This document shows, piece by piece, positions 21,594 through 33,682 of a DNA stretch of 64,000 nt. The notes beneath the pieces were generated by a model. It did not search any database. It saw only the letters and a program-made list of their open reading frames with translations, and had not been told where the DNA came from. The stretch's first letter is position 1; each line of letters starts with the position of its first letter. The position numbers were made by a program, and so were the translations under genes. The stretch is taken from the NCBI GenBank assembly GCA_015143295.1, contig CM026556.1, forward strand, positions 17,546,547-17,610,546, given 5' to 3'. This DNA is from Tetracentron sinense. Taxonomy: Eukaryota > Streptophyta > Magnoliopsida > Trochodendrales > Trochodendraceae.

Positions 21594-22985
21594 ATGTCTC
21601 CTCTTATCGTTAATCCTCTTGCTTTCATTTTTTTGAAACTTAGTAAGATCTAAACACCAGGAGAATAAAAAATCAGAGGGGAATATGGGAGAATTGAGGA
21701 ATGAGATATAAAAATGCTCAACAAAAAAATTGTAGAAGCTTTTAAGAGGAAAAATTGTTGCAACCATTTGAACATATTTGGGCTGATACATGTGTACTGA
21801 GTTGGAAAACTATGAAGATTGAATGGAGGCAATTGTTGCCGGTTGGAACCTTCTAGGAATAACAGACTCTCTCTCTCTCTAAAATCGCTCTCGGAGTGCC
21901 ACATAGAGTTGTGTCCCCAACAACTTGATGATCGTAGAGTTACATCCCATCAAGTTCCATAGAATACTAGCAAACACCTCGTGCGATGCACGGGACCCAA
22001 ATTACTACTCATTAACACAGAGCCTTGAGAGGTCCACGTGACTGTCTCAGGAGGGATTTTAGGTGCTATCCAACCAATCAACTATTTCGATTCACTATTG
22101 AAACTCTAAACGACACATCTGTCTGGTTCTTCCAGTTTAGCAGCTTCTCTCAAAATTCTAAACGACACATCTCTTCCAGCACTCTGTCTTCTCTTAGATC
22201 TGATCCAGTACTTTCATTCCATAAATTCAAATTAAAGGCGCACATAAGGAAACACCCTACGAAGAATTGATCAACCGGTGCCAGCTGTAATCCGATGCCC
22301 TAAGAAACATGCATTCGCAACTTTTGGGTGTGCGTACAAGCCTACCTGTCCATCCCCTTCTAAATAGTTATCTCTCACAGTTAGGGATGCAACTCTTCAA
22401 GGAGAGGTTTAGGGACGCAACCCTTGGGATACTGTATCAGCCCAAACGTTACAACCCTACGCCCTTTCTCAATTCATGGCACCTTATTGAATCGTTGCAA
22501 CCTCAACCTTTCTTTTAAATCCAACTAATGCTTTTTTGGGGGGGAGGGGGGGGGGGGGGGGGGTGGGTTAAATCCCACTGATGCTGAATGCACAAGTATC
22601 TAGCCTCCCTGTTATCTGGTCTTTGATACTATTTTCTAAATTTGTACAGGTCTTATCCTCTCTCTCTCCTTTTTCTATGTTTTTCCCCTTATTTTCTTTT
22701 CATTTTGTTTAAATTCTATGTTACTCACTTTCGAAAAGCACAAATACTTGATTTTATCTCTTGAATTGGTTTTTTCCAATTGCAATCATCCGTTGTTCGG
22801 GTCAACCTTGCCTCGCTGTTATCTAGTTTTTGATCCTGTTCAACTTTTTAACATGTTGTGGACCGTTTCTGGGTTCATTTTATTCGTTGGAGGGAGAATG
22901 GAACTGTAGAACATAGGTTGAAAATTTGAGGTTGGGTGAATGCGTTGGTGACGTGAGGTTTTGTGAGTCTTCCATGGCATTGTTA
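21594..22985. other. Non-coding stretch with scattered repeat motifs
   Basis: No gene recognised. Present are a (CT)n tract near 21867-21880, GTGCGATGCACGGGA near 21980, AGGGATGCAACTCTTCAAGG near 22383 followed by AGGGACGCAACCCTTGGGAT near 22410 (a motif also seen at 55.1 and 57.6-58.0 kb), and a G-rich run at 22538-22563 interrupted by one A. Confidence 0.5.
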
Positions 22986-23049
22986 TAAGAACACTAGATG
23001 GGTCGTGCAAAATCAAGATTTTTCCTATAAAAGAGCAACAATGGGAATG

Positions 23050-23265
23050 ATTTAATAAATTGGATTAGTAGCCAGGGCTTAGAAGCGGACCTCTTCAGTT
23101 GTAGTACTGCCATTAAATCTCTTGCAAATACTGAGAATTTATCCGATGCACCACAGACGTTAGAAGAAATGGTTGACTGACAGATTAGTCATTATGTGTT
23201 GTGTTATTATATTATGATTGATGGGTTTTGCAAACGAGGGGATTTTTTAAGGGATACTGAAAGAG
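23050..23265 (+). pseudogene. PPR protein fragment (P class)
   Basis: The frame reads ...GLEADLFSCSTAIKSLANTE, then LSDAPQTLEEMVD, a stop, and later YIMIDGFCKRGDFLR. The spacing and residues (an IMIDGFCKRG helix-turn, a TLEEMV helix) fit about two PPR motifs; PPR proteins bind organelle RNA. Two or more breaks are present and no start or flanking motifs are seen. The family call rests on one short stretch, so it is moderate. Confidence 0.45.
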
Positions 23266-23379
23266 TACATCCAAATTTATATCACCATGTTCAATGTTTT
23301 CTATAATGCAGGAAGTTTTAATGCGTGTAGATATGACATCAATGATGAAGAATGGGCATCTAGTTTGTGGGGAAGAGAC

Positions 23380-23576
23380 ATGGGGAATTCTTGTGCGCTG
23401 AATACGAAGGGGATAGATGCGTCAGCTGGAGGCTTTGTCTGGGTTAGGCATCGGATTGGGTCATGGTGGCCTTGGCGGATATTGGTTTTGGGTGAATTGT
23501 CAGAAAGTTGCTTGGCTTCGCCAAGATCCGGAACCCCGGTTAAGCTCATGGGGAGACGAAAGTGTGTACGTGTTTT
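23380..23576 (+). pseudogene. PWWP-domain protein, first-exon fragment
   Basis: ATG at 23380 begins MGNSCALNTKGIDASAGGFV, followed by WVRHRIGSWWPWRILVLGEL and then SPRSGTPVKLMG. This is the opening of a plant PWWP/Tudor-MBT protein, where VWVRRRNGSWWPGRI is the chromatin-binding core; the PWWP-like signature (SWWPW) is kept. One base appears lost after VKLMG, because the continuing D-E-S-V lies in another frame. A GTACGT donor-like site at 23576 then ends similarity. The rest of the gene is absent nearby. Confidence 0.8.
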
Positions 23577-23825
23577 TTCTCTCTCTTGCTTTTGGATCAT
23601 TTAATCTCTTTTGTATCCACCGATGTGGGACTAAATAAGGGGCAAAGCCCGTTTTGTTTTTTGGTAAAGGTTTATAGAGCACTCTAACACACACAACTCA
23701 AACACACCCTGCGGATCAAAGCATTTCATTGATATATATTTGTAATGATTTGCATGATCGAAGACTCCACTTATAATAATGTCATTTCCATTCAACTGCA
23801 TGGTACTCTGTTGGTTAGAGATAGG

Positions 23826-24106
23826 GCTGTCAACTATCCGGTTTCTTATCAACTATCCGGTCCGTATCCGAATCCGTTTAGGCGTATCTGTATCCGGTCC
23901 GTATCCGAATCCGTTTAGGAGGATAATTATCCGAATAGGTATCCGACGGATCGGATCCGGATATTCAATAAGGTATTCGTTTATAATTCGGAGCAGATAC
24001 GGATAGTAGACTATCCGCTTTGCTAAATATCCGAACCGGTTAAGAGTATAACTCATACTTCTTATACCATATATACCCTTCACACTTTTATAAACCTGTA
24101 ACAAAA
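23826..24106. repeat. Possible hAT-like MITE end with TATCCG repeats
   Basis: AGGGCTGTCAACTATCCGG resembles the start of common plant hAT-derived MITEs. Inside is a 37-bp tandem pair with core TATCCGGTCCGTATCCGAAT (23854 and 23891), then more ATCCG-rich sequence. No matching right terminal repeat was found. Confidence 0.45.
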
Positions 24107-24756
24107 AAATAGATAATGTAGTAAAATTTCAACTTTCGGAGGATGGAATCGTAATTATACAATCCCATATAAAATATCTTCATACCAAACACGAAACCTA
24201 ACCCGTAAGTAACCCTAACCCTTTTTTTCTTTTCGTCTTCGGCCGCAAGCGGTGGCTTTATGCTCCTCTCTCTTCTAATCTCCTCTACAAATAGACAACC
24301 ATTGGCATTTCTAAAAGCTTCTATTTCTAATAGAGTGCTTATCTCTTTATATGGCTAATAAATTGTTGGCAAAAGATTGCTGCAACAATGGACAGAAACA
24401 ATCATCAAATTTTTTTTATTTTATTTGGGTGAGTTCTTCCTATTATTGGTAATGATCACTCTCTTCTCACGACTCTCTCCCTCACCATCTCACCCTCTTC
24501 AACATCTCAGGATCAAGAAAAAGCAGCACCCCCCCCCCCCTCCTCTACAACACGAAAGCTCTCCTGGACGTAGGAAATAAGGTTTTTGTTTTTTGCCATT
24601 AACACTAACAAAGGTTTTTTCTCTTATGAAGTACCCTTGCTAGCTTCATTTATAGTCTCTTTGTTTATTAAATTTGAATTTTCTCATGCAGAATTCTGGA
24701 TTCTTCATTTATCTCTCAAACAAACATACTTTTCTTTGGTGGTCTACTTTATTTTT
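24107..24756. other. Non-coding stretch before the MULE
   Basis: No gene seen. It includes a 12-base C run at 24529-24540 and several CTC-rich stretches. Confidence 0.5.
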
Positions 24757-25190
24757 TAGAGTTGCACCTTCATGCACCATATTGCACTTATGTTTTTATT
24801 TAATATACAACCTTTAACTAATGTTTTTCTAAAATAAAAAGGTAATATTTATTCATATAATGAAAAAAATCCCTTGTTGAACTAATTTTCACTATGAATA
24901 TGCTCTTTGAAAATGCGTCAGATTGCACCCTTGTTGTACTCTTGTGTATCCAATTGCACCTGATGCTTTATTGACTCTATGACATTTATTTAGTGTTATT
25001 CTTATAGTTAATGGAGTATATAAAAAATTCTCTATTTTCAATTGGCTTTTGGGAGTTGCACCCTTGTTGCACCCTCATGTACATTATTGCACCTATGGTT
25101 TTATTTACTCTATGAATTGTATCTACTAGTTTCCATACAAAATTTGTAAATAAAAAAGAATTTTTGCACCTATTTATATTTTTCATGTTT
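24757..25190 (+). repeat. Diverged copies of the ~170-bp repeat upstream of the MULE transposase
   Basis: Three spaced copies of AGTTGCACC...TTGCACC...ATTGCACCTATG followed by TTTTATTTACTCTATGAA (about 24760, 24923 and 25051) align with the start of the satellite unit (AGTTGCACCTTAGTTGCACC, then TTGCACCCATACATTTTTTT, then ACT(T/C)CAAG). They have the same orientation as the arrays downstream. Confidence 0.65.
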
Positions 25191-25210
25191 TATGAGCTAC
25201 AGATGACAAA

Positions 25211-27680
25211 GTGGTGTGTTTAATGTTTTCCATGTGTTGTTGCAGATCTCATTTACAAAAGGGGCTTAGCATGGTAGGACCATCTACGCACTATAACATT
25301 GATAAAGATGAAGTTGTTGATCATCATGATGAGTCATCTTTAGAGGGTTTAGGACTTGATTTTGATAATGGTATTAAGTACAAAGATATCATGAAACTTG
25401 ATTTTGCATCAGAAGATGAGGGTTCTGAGTTTTACAATGCGTATGCTAGGAGCATGGGGTTTAGCATGCGAGAAGATAATGTGGTACGCCTTAGAGGTGA
25501 CGTTATTACTTCACATCGGTTTGTTTGTTCGAGAAAATAACATAGATTAAAAAAATACTTGGAACTAGATGACAGAATGCGTAAGCCAAGGCTCCTGTGT
25601 AGATGTGGTTGTAATCATCATTGCTCATAAAGTTGGACAAGATAATTGGACGATGGAAAGTGAAAGATTTTAAAGCCGAGCACAATCATCAATTTGCACA
25701 TCATGCATAAGTGAATCACTTAAAGTCACACAAAAGAATGGATGAGGTTCAGAAATCCGAAATAGAAGCACTAGTAGGTTCTGGCATAAGGACGAGACAT
25801 GTAATCAATTTAATGTTAAAAAATGCTGGGGGTTATAAGAATTTGGGTTTTACCCAAATGGACATGTATAATAAGTAAATCGGCAACAAAGGGAAAAACT
25901 TGAAGATGGTGACATGCAATTAGTCATGGAATACATGAAAAATAAAGAAATTACTAATCCAAGGTTGATTTGCAAGCACCTTGTTGATGATGATGGTCGA
26001 ATTTTCACATATTTTGGGCAGATAGCCAAGGTCAGTTGGACTATGAGGCCTTTGGCGATGTTGTTACCTTTGACTCAACGTATCGGACTAATCGGTATGA
26101 TATGCCTTTTGTTGCTTTCGTCGGGTTGAACCATCATCGCAATAGTTGTTTGTTTGGATACGCATTATTGTCTAATGGGGCTACTTATTCATTTTGTTGG
26201 GTATTCAAGTCCTTCTTGACAGCAATGAGTGGTAAAGAGCCCATATCCATTATCAGTGATGGAGACCACGCGATGCGCAATGCGATTACAGAAGTTTTTC
26301 CTCAGACACGCCATCGATTGTCTCAATGGCATTTGAAAAGGAATGCATCGTCCAACATCCACAAAAATGAGTTCTTGAAGGATTTTGAAGAGTGCATGAA
26401 ACCTGGGGAGACACCTGAAGAGTGGGAGGAATCATGGGTTGCCCTCCTTGAATGCCACGGTTCACAAAATAACACATGGGCATAGAGATCGTACATGACA
26501 AAAGATTTATGGGCGGACCCTTACCTTCAAGGCCACTAATTTGCTGGGATGCGATCTACACAACGCTCAGAAAGCATGAATGTTGAATTTCAAAGGGTTT
26601 TTGATCATCACACGCCGTTGTTCCAATTTATTGAGTTGTTTGATAAAGCCATTAGACGGATGCGAGAGGCAGAGGCAAGCGAGGATTGCATTACAAATCA
26701 GAGTGCACTAGTTATCCTTAGTAACATGGAATTCTTAGAGTGCCACACGCCACAAATTTACACGAGCAATATGTTCAAGGTTGTGCAACAGGAGTTGCTA
26801 AATGAGGGGAAGAATGTGATTGCGGTAGTTGAGGAATTTAGCTGTAATGCTAGATACATTGTCTCAGTATATGAATACCCCTAGATGAGATATCATGTTG
26901 AATTTAATAGGACAGAACAAATCTTGAAGTGCACATACTCGTTGTTTGAGACGGCAGAGATCCCTTGTAGCCATATTATGACAATAATAAAGGTGGAGCA
27001 CTTGACAAAGTTACCTAACTCCATTATCATGACATGTTGGACAAAGAAGGTGAAATGGGGCATCCCTTCTATCGGAGGTGATATGTATAGAGCACCAGAT
27101 TCCCCCAAGACAATTCACCATCAAAACTTAGTAAACGCTTGCAACCGCCTTTCTCTTATTGATGCAGAAAGTGAAGAATCATACATTAACACGATGTGCG
27201 TCATAACTCAACAAATGAAGAGAGTGTGTATCAATGAAGATGTTAGTGAAGAGAATGAGGATTGTGAATCTCCGATTGATAAGAATATTGATGCTATCAG
27301 GGATCCTATAAGGGTACAGACAAATGGACAACCGTCTAAGAGGTTGAAGTCTCATTTGGAGAAGAATAAAAGGAGGTGCAGCCTATGCCGAAAAGAAGGC
27401 CACACTCGACCTAGGTGTCCTAACAAAGGTGATTATATCGAATATGATGTTTTGCAAGAAGAGCCAGTTGTAGAGCTTATGTTGGAGCCCACTCGAGTGC
27501 GTAACAGTGACCAAGTTCACAACCGCTTCCCACATACAATATGTCGCCTATTCCACCACAATATGGAGCGCATCACCCTTACATGTACCCACATGGTACT
27601 CCGTTAGTTCCACCACCATTTGCGTCGTTGGGCCCATTTTCCCATTACATGTACCCGACATACTGGTCGAAGCCCCTATA
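25211..27680 (+). pseudogene. FAR1/FHY3-type MULE transposase, inactivated
   Basis: Reading in several frames, the protein has the usual FAR1 order. First is a FAR1 DNA-binding zinc finger (DFASEDEGSEFYNAYARSMG, HRFVCSRK, CRCGCNHHC; 25400-25630). Then comes the MULE transposase core (DYEAFGDVVTFDSTYRTNRY, ISDGDHAMRNAI, a trailing HLKRN...EEW; 26030-26480), then a SWIM zinc finger (KCTYSLFETAEIPCSHIM; 26930-26990, first Cys-x-Cys pair incomplete). Last is a CCHC knuckle (CSLCRKEGHTRPRCP; 27376-27420). Such proteins are mutator-like transposases or their domesticated light-signalling relatives. At least five stops or frameshifts occur (after SRK at 25540, near 25600-25900, at 26485, 26884 and past 27450), so it is dead. 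Terminal inverted repeats were not found; instead, ~170-bp repeats lie on both sides. Confidence 0.9.
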
Positions 27681-27894
27681 AGCAATGATAGTGAACATTT
27701 TGTTGTTATTTTGAACATATGATAATCAAAGAGTATTTTGTTATTTTGGAGAAAAACATTTTGTTGGTATTTTCAACATATGACAATCAAATAACATTTT
27801 GTTATTTTGGATAATAACATTTTGTTGCTATTTTGAATATATGATAATCAAAGAACATTTTTGTTAATTGGACAAGAACATTTTATTGTCATTT

Positions 27895-29551
27895 TGCATT
27901 CATGCTTTGTTTTTACTCTATGGACATTATAAAAGTGTTTCATTAAAAAAAAATGGAATATTTTATTGTGTAATGGAAGGTAGAACAACTTGGGAGGAAA
28001 AAAAAATGAAAAAATTGGAAGCTTTTATTTACTTCATGGACTCTATAATAGTGTTTGGTGAGAAAAAATAGGCACATTTCATATTGGAAAAGAAAGGTGA
28101 ACCCCTTCGGTCCACTTTGGTTTGTTTCCGGTCCTTAGGGTTATTTGGAGTTGCACCATTATTTAAAAAATTGCACTCAAGCATGTTTTTACTCCAAGAG
28201 ATACATAAATTGCTTCAATAAAATATAGGAGCACATTTTTATAGAAGAAGTGAAGTTTGAATCACTTGAGTCTACTTTGATTTGTTTCCGGGTCCTCATA
28301 GCTATTTGGAGTTGTTCTATAGTTGAGTTGCATCCTTATTTAAAAAGTTGCACCGAAATATTTATTTACCCCAAGGGATTCATAAAAGTGTGTCATAAAA
28401 AAATTGGACATATTTTTAATGAAGAAATGATGTTTGAACCCCCTTGGATCAATTTTAGTCTGTTTACAGGTTCTCAAAGCTATTTGGAGTTGCATCTTAG
28501 TTGCACCCTCATTTAAAAAGTCGCACTCATATATTTTTTTACTTCAAGTGACAAACAGAAGCATTTCGTAAAAAAAAATTGAAACATTTTGATAGAATAA
28601 GTAAAGGTCGAACCCTTTCGATCAACTTTGATCTGTTTCTGATCGTGAAAGTTATTTAGAGTTGCACCTTAGGTGCACCATCATTTAAAAAGTCATACTC
28701 AAGTATTTTTTTTACTCCAAGGGCTATATAGAAGCATTTCATTTAAAAAAATGGACATATTTTGATAGAAGAAGTGAAGGTCAAACCTTTTCGGTCAACT
28801 TTGATCTGTTATCGAGTCCTGAAGACTATTTAGAGTTGCACCTTAGGCACACCCTGATTTAAAAAGTCGCACCTAAGCATTTTTTACTCCAAGGGCTATA
28901 TAGAAGCATTTCATAAAAAAAAAGGACATATTTTTATAGAAGAAGTGAAAGTCAAACCTCTTGGGTCCACTTTGGACTATTTTCGGGACCTCAGGGGTAA
29001 TTTGAGTTGCACCTTAGTTGCATCCTCATTTAAAAAGTTGCACCCATTCATTTTTTTACTTCAAGTGACAAATAGAAGAGTTTCGTAAAAAAAAATTGAC
29101 ACATTTTTATAGAAGAAGTGAAGGTCGAACCTTTTTGGTCAACTTTGATCTGTTTTCGGGTCATGAAGGCTATATAGAGTGCACCTTTGGCGCACCCTCA
29201 TTTAAAAAGTAGCACTCAAACATTTTTTTAGCCCAAGGGCTACATAAAAGTGTTTAATGAAAAAATATGGGCACATTTTTATAGAAGTGAAGTTTGAACC
29301 CCTTAGATCCATTTTACTATGTTTCTGGGTAATCAGGGTTATTTGGAGTTTCACCTTAGTTGCACACTCATTTAAAAAGTCACATCCATACATTTTTTTT
29401 TACTTCAAGTAACAAATAGAATCGTTTTGTAAAAAAAAATTGACACATTTTTATTGAAAAAGTGAAGGCCGAACCCTTTCGATCAACTTTGATCTGTTTC
29501 GAGTCCTGAAGGCTATTTAGAGTTGCACCTTAGGCGCACCCTTATTTAAAA
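27895..29551. repeat. ~170-bp tandem repeat, array II (left part)
   Basis: The array begins with diverged units right after the MULE coding end (GTTTTTACTCTATGGACAT, then AAGTGTTTCATTAAAA) and becomes regular from about 28080. All three monomer subtypes occur. The last unit is cut by the solo LTR at 29552 and resumes at 32304. Confidence 0.88.
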
Positions 29552-32303
29552 TGTCAAGACCCAAAATCCCCCTAAGAGTTTGAAGACTTTTGGCTCGAGA
29601 CCGCCATACGTTACCATCCCATCATGACACATAAGGCATACATACCATTACAAGGCATGCTAAAAGGCGAACCTGAAAATTTCTCAATCACTTAACTGTA
29701 TTCTAAGTGCGTACAAGTGCGATAAATCACAGTGGACATATCCACTTAGTTAAATATACATGTCTCTCCCTCTCATCACTCAAAGCAGTAATAATAGGGT
29801 CGCCTGCCAAGACCCTTATCTTCACATGATGACCCAAGCAGGATCCTCTTCCACTTACTCTTTTTCAACTCATAGCTCTTGCCAAATAGACCTGCCGACA
29901 TAAAATGTACGGCTGAGCATGGAATACTCGGCGTATACAAACTACAAAAGGACAATGTTATAAAACATTAACATGACATATAGTGTACAGTTCATCATAT
30001 AATATACAACATCAGAGTGCGGAAACCAAAATGAATTAACAAGTGTATATATTGAATCATAACATATTTCAATATCTTATGAGTTCTTTATGAATCTTAT
30101 TAGTCTTGTGAGTTCCTTATTAGTCATATTCGTCTTATGAGCTTTTGGGTAAAAACATAAATCTTAGAAGGTCTTACGAGAATCAATAGCTTATGGGTTC
30201 TTATGAGTTCTTTGAGTTCCTTAGAGTTCTTAGAATTCCTTAGAGCTTATGATCTGTAGAGACTTAGAGCACTTAGAGACTTAGAGCACTTAGAGACTTT
30301 GAGATTCACTTATGAGCTTATGAGATCCTTATGAGCATAGAGAACAATCTTAGACTTATGAGATCATTAGAGCTTGTGGAACGATCTTAGACTTATGAGA
30401 TCCTTAGAGCTTGAGTAACCGATCTTAGAAACCAACCCAAAGTTTGCCTTGTCAATTACCAACCCAAAGTTTGGCAATGCTTTTGAACTTTTGAGATTTG
30501 CTTTACAAAACCTTGTTTATGAACTTTTAGAAAACACATTTTTCTTGTGAGAAATCATCGGATAAATGTGAGCATCATAGAGATCATGGAAAGCTTTTAA
30601 ACATTTAGTCATATGCATAGCATGGAGTACGTATTAGCCTAGAGTACTTGTGAGCATTATGGTATAATAGAAAGCCTTTAAACACCCAACATATGCATAA
30701 TAGACTGATTAGCCTCATGGTATACTTAGAAAGCGTTTAAATATGGAATCACATTCATGGGAGTAAGTGTGAGCATCATAGTATCCATAGTAAGTATTGA
30801 AAACATCGAAATAAATCATAGAATTTCATTCATGTAGTTATCATAATGTGCACACGGTCTACTTAGCCTATTTCATCAAAACCATCCATTCCTATATTCT
30901 CATTTATACAAAAACTCTATTATGCAAACATGGTAGGCAAGAAAACCCATTAAACTCATAGAAATCCCAATTTTATTTCGGTTGCTTCAATAGTATACAC
31001 ATATAAGGCACTATGCCTTAGTTTCAATAGATACTAAGCATTAATGAATTAGAACATAAGAAGCGTTAGTAGGTTGTATCTATTTCATTTCATCTTACTT
31101 TAAATACGTTTCATTAAAACTATGTATTTTTCATAAAAACTCAAGCCTTTGATTATACTTGATCTTAATGAATCATAACATTGCTAATTAGTAGATTGTT
31201 CTACCTTTCCTAGATCAATCTCTTGATCTAACTTGCTTCAAAATGCACCGAGGAAGACACCTTAACACAGAAATGATCTTCTCTTTTGGTTCACAACTCA
31301 AGCCCACACCCAAGCTATGAACAATCCAAGAAGAACCAACCTTCTCTTCTTCTTCCTTTTTCAAAACCCTTCTCCAACTCTCTCTAGGGTTTTGAAACCC
31401 TTTTGCACGAAATATGGGTTTATATAAGGGTTTGGGGTTTGCCAAAACCCCAAACCACCCTCAAAATATCTGTGGGAGTCGGCTAGAGCACAAATGAATA
31501 GGTGACCGGTCAGAAATCCGGTCGACCGGATTTGTCCTCATTTGTCCCGTTTTTCCCGCCTTAGTATTTCGGCTATAACTTTTAACTCGCTTATCAGATT
31601 TTGACGATTCAACTTCAATTGGATTCATCTTTCAAAGGGGAATAACTTTCATGTTTTGTATAATGCCTAATTTTGAGTTCTAAATAGTCTAAATGGGCCC
31701 ACAAATGGATTGGTCCAAAATGACTGCTGATTTGACAGCAGACTACCTTTTAAAAACCTCACAATTGACATACCTTACACTCAAAATCTGAAAAATATGC
31801 AAAGCATGAACCTTAAAGAGGGTTAGAATATATTCCTAATGGCTTAAGAATCACTCGATTCCGATAAGAGGTGACCAAACTAGAGTTTCCACAAGTTGAG
31901 GGAATGTAAAGACATCCTTCATTCTCGACACTTAGAGTATGTTATACCCTTATTTCTTCATCTCAACCATCCAACAACAATACTTAACCTAATTTAAACT
32001 ATTATTATCATGTCTTATGAACCACGTTACATAAATGACCCCCGGCCTTTACAAGACTTGTGCCCATGACACTATTAATAACCTTGAGAAATGGGTTCCC
32101 GAGTTCTACATTCACACTTGGGGTATTTTATACCTTAGATAATTGAGTATTATCGTACTCTTGTTTTCAGACTCAACATACACATATAAAAACCTTACTT
32201 CACTTTTCCCAATATCAAGAACACATGAGGCCTTAGGCCTTTACACGCACTGTACACTACCACTATTCATATTAACAATGCCCTCGAATTCCGGGGTTCT
32301 ACA
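29552..32303 (-). mobile_element. Solo LTR, family B-related gypsy element
   Basis: 2752 bp. On the minus strand it starts TGTAGAACCCCGGAATTCG and ends GGGTCTTGACA. It is flanked by a perfect 5-bp duplication TAAAA (29547-29551 and 32304-32308) inside one satellite unit. No internal sequence is present. It contains TTAGAG/TTATGAG-type short repeats (30050-30440), GTCGACCGGA (about 31527), a CGTCAAAATC block (minus strand, about 31600) and the conserved ATTCCATGCTCA block (29907-29930, minus strand). Confidence 0.95.
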
Positions 32304-33682
32304 TAAAAAGTTGCACCTAAGCATTTTTTTACTCCAAGGGCTATATAGAAGCGTTTCATAAAAAGAAATGGACATATTTTTATAGAAGAAATGAAAGTCA
32401 AACCTCTTGGGTCCACTTTGGACTATTTTCGGGACCTCAGGGATAATTTGAGTTGCACATTAGTTGCACCCTCATTTAAAAAGTTGCACCCATATATTTT
32501 TTTACTTCAAGTGACAAATAGAAGCGTTTCGTAAAAAAGAAGAAGACATTTTTATAGAAAAAGTGAATGTCGAACCCTTTCGATCAACTTTGATCAGGGT
32601 CAGGTTTCATAAAAAAAATAGACATATTTTTATAAAAGATGTGAAAGTCGAACCCCTTGTGTCCACTTTGGACTATTTTCGGGACCTCAGGGGTAATTTG
32701 ATTTGCACCTTAGTTGCATCCTCATTCAAAAAGTTGCATTCAATCACTTTTTCACTTCAAGTGACAAATAGAAACGTTTCGTAACCCTTTCGATCAACTT
32801 TGATATGTTTTCGGGTCTTGAAGGCTATATAGAACACATTAGGCGCACCCTAATTTAAAAAGTAACACCTAAGCATTTTTTTACTCCAAGAGATACATAA
32901 AAGCGTTTCACAAAAAAAAATGGACATATTTTTATAGAAGAAGTGAAATTTGATCCTCCTTGGATCAATTTTAGTCTGTTTACGGGTTCTCAGAGCTATT
33001 TGGATTATACCTTAGTTGCACCCTCATTTAAAAAATTGCACTCATATATTTTTTTACTTCAAGTGAAAAATAGAAGTGTTTCGTAAAAAAACATTTACAT
33101 ATTTTTATAGAAGAAGTGAAGGTCGAACCCTTTCGTTCAACTTTGATCTGTTTCGGGTCCTGAAGGCTATATAGAATTGCACCTTAGGCGCACCTTCATT
33201 TAAAAAGTAGCACCCAAGCATTTTTTAACTCCACGGGCTACATAAAAGTGTTTCATCAAAAAATATGGACACATTTTTATAGAAGAAGTGATGTTTGAAC
33301 CCCTTGGATCCATTTTACTCCGTTTTTAGGTCATTAGGACTATTTGGAGTTGCACCTTAGTTGCACATTCGTTTAAAAAGTCGCACTCATACATTTTTTT
33401 ACTTCAAGTGACAAATGGAAGTGTTTCGTAAAAAAGGATTGATACATTTTTATCGAAGAAGTGAAGGTCGAACTCTTTGGATCAACTTTGATCTGTTTCA
33501 GGTCCTGAAGGCTATTTAGAGTTGCACCTTTATTTAAAAAGTCACACGCAAGCATTTTTTTACTCCAAAGACTATATAGAAGCGTTTCATAAAAAAAAAC
33601 ATGACATATTTTTATAAAAGCAGTGAAAGTCGAACCTCTTGGGTCCACTTTGGACTATTTTCGGGACCTCAGAGGTAATTTA
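32304..33682. repeat. ~170-bp tandem repeat, array II (right part)
   Basis: It continues array II from the interrupted unit. About eight units are present, some with internal deletions, for example GTAACCCTTTCGATCAACTT near 32780. The same shortened type is found in arrays I (about 5310) and III (about 36315). Confidence 0.88.

Noticed and set aside
22538..22563. Long G and C runs (17469, 18536, 22538, 24529, 63225) as a shared functional signal
   Set aside because: They lie in unrelated contexts and are most simply slippage-prone homopolymers.
23779..24104. Open frames rich in R, I, P and G on both strands
   Set aside because: By-products of the TATCCG tandem repeats.
24757..28080. Terminal inverted repeats and a 9-bp target duplication for the MULE
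   Set aside because: None could be found by eye; the flanking satellite copies are direct, not inverted, so I do not claim element ends.
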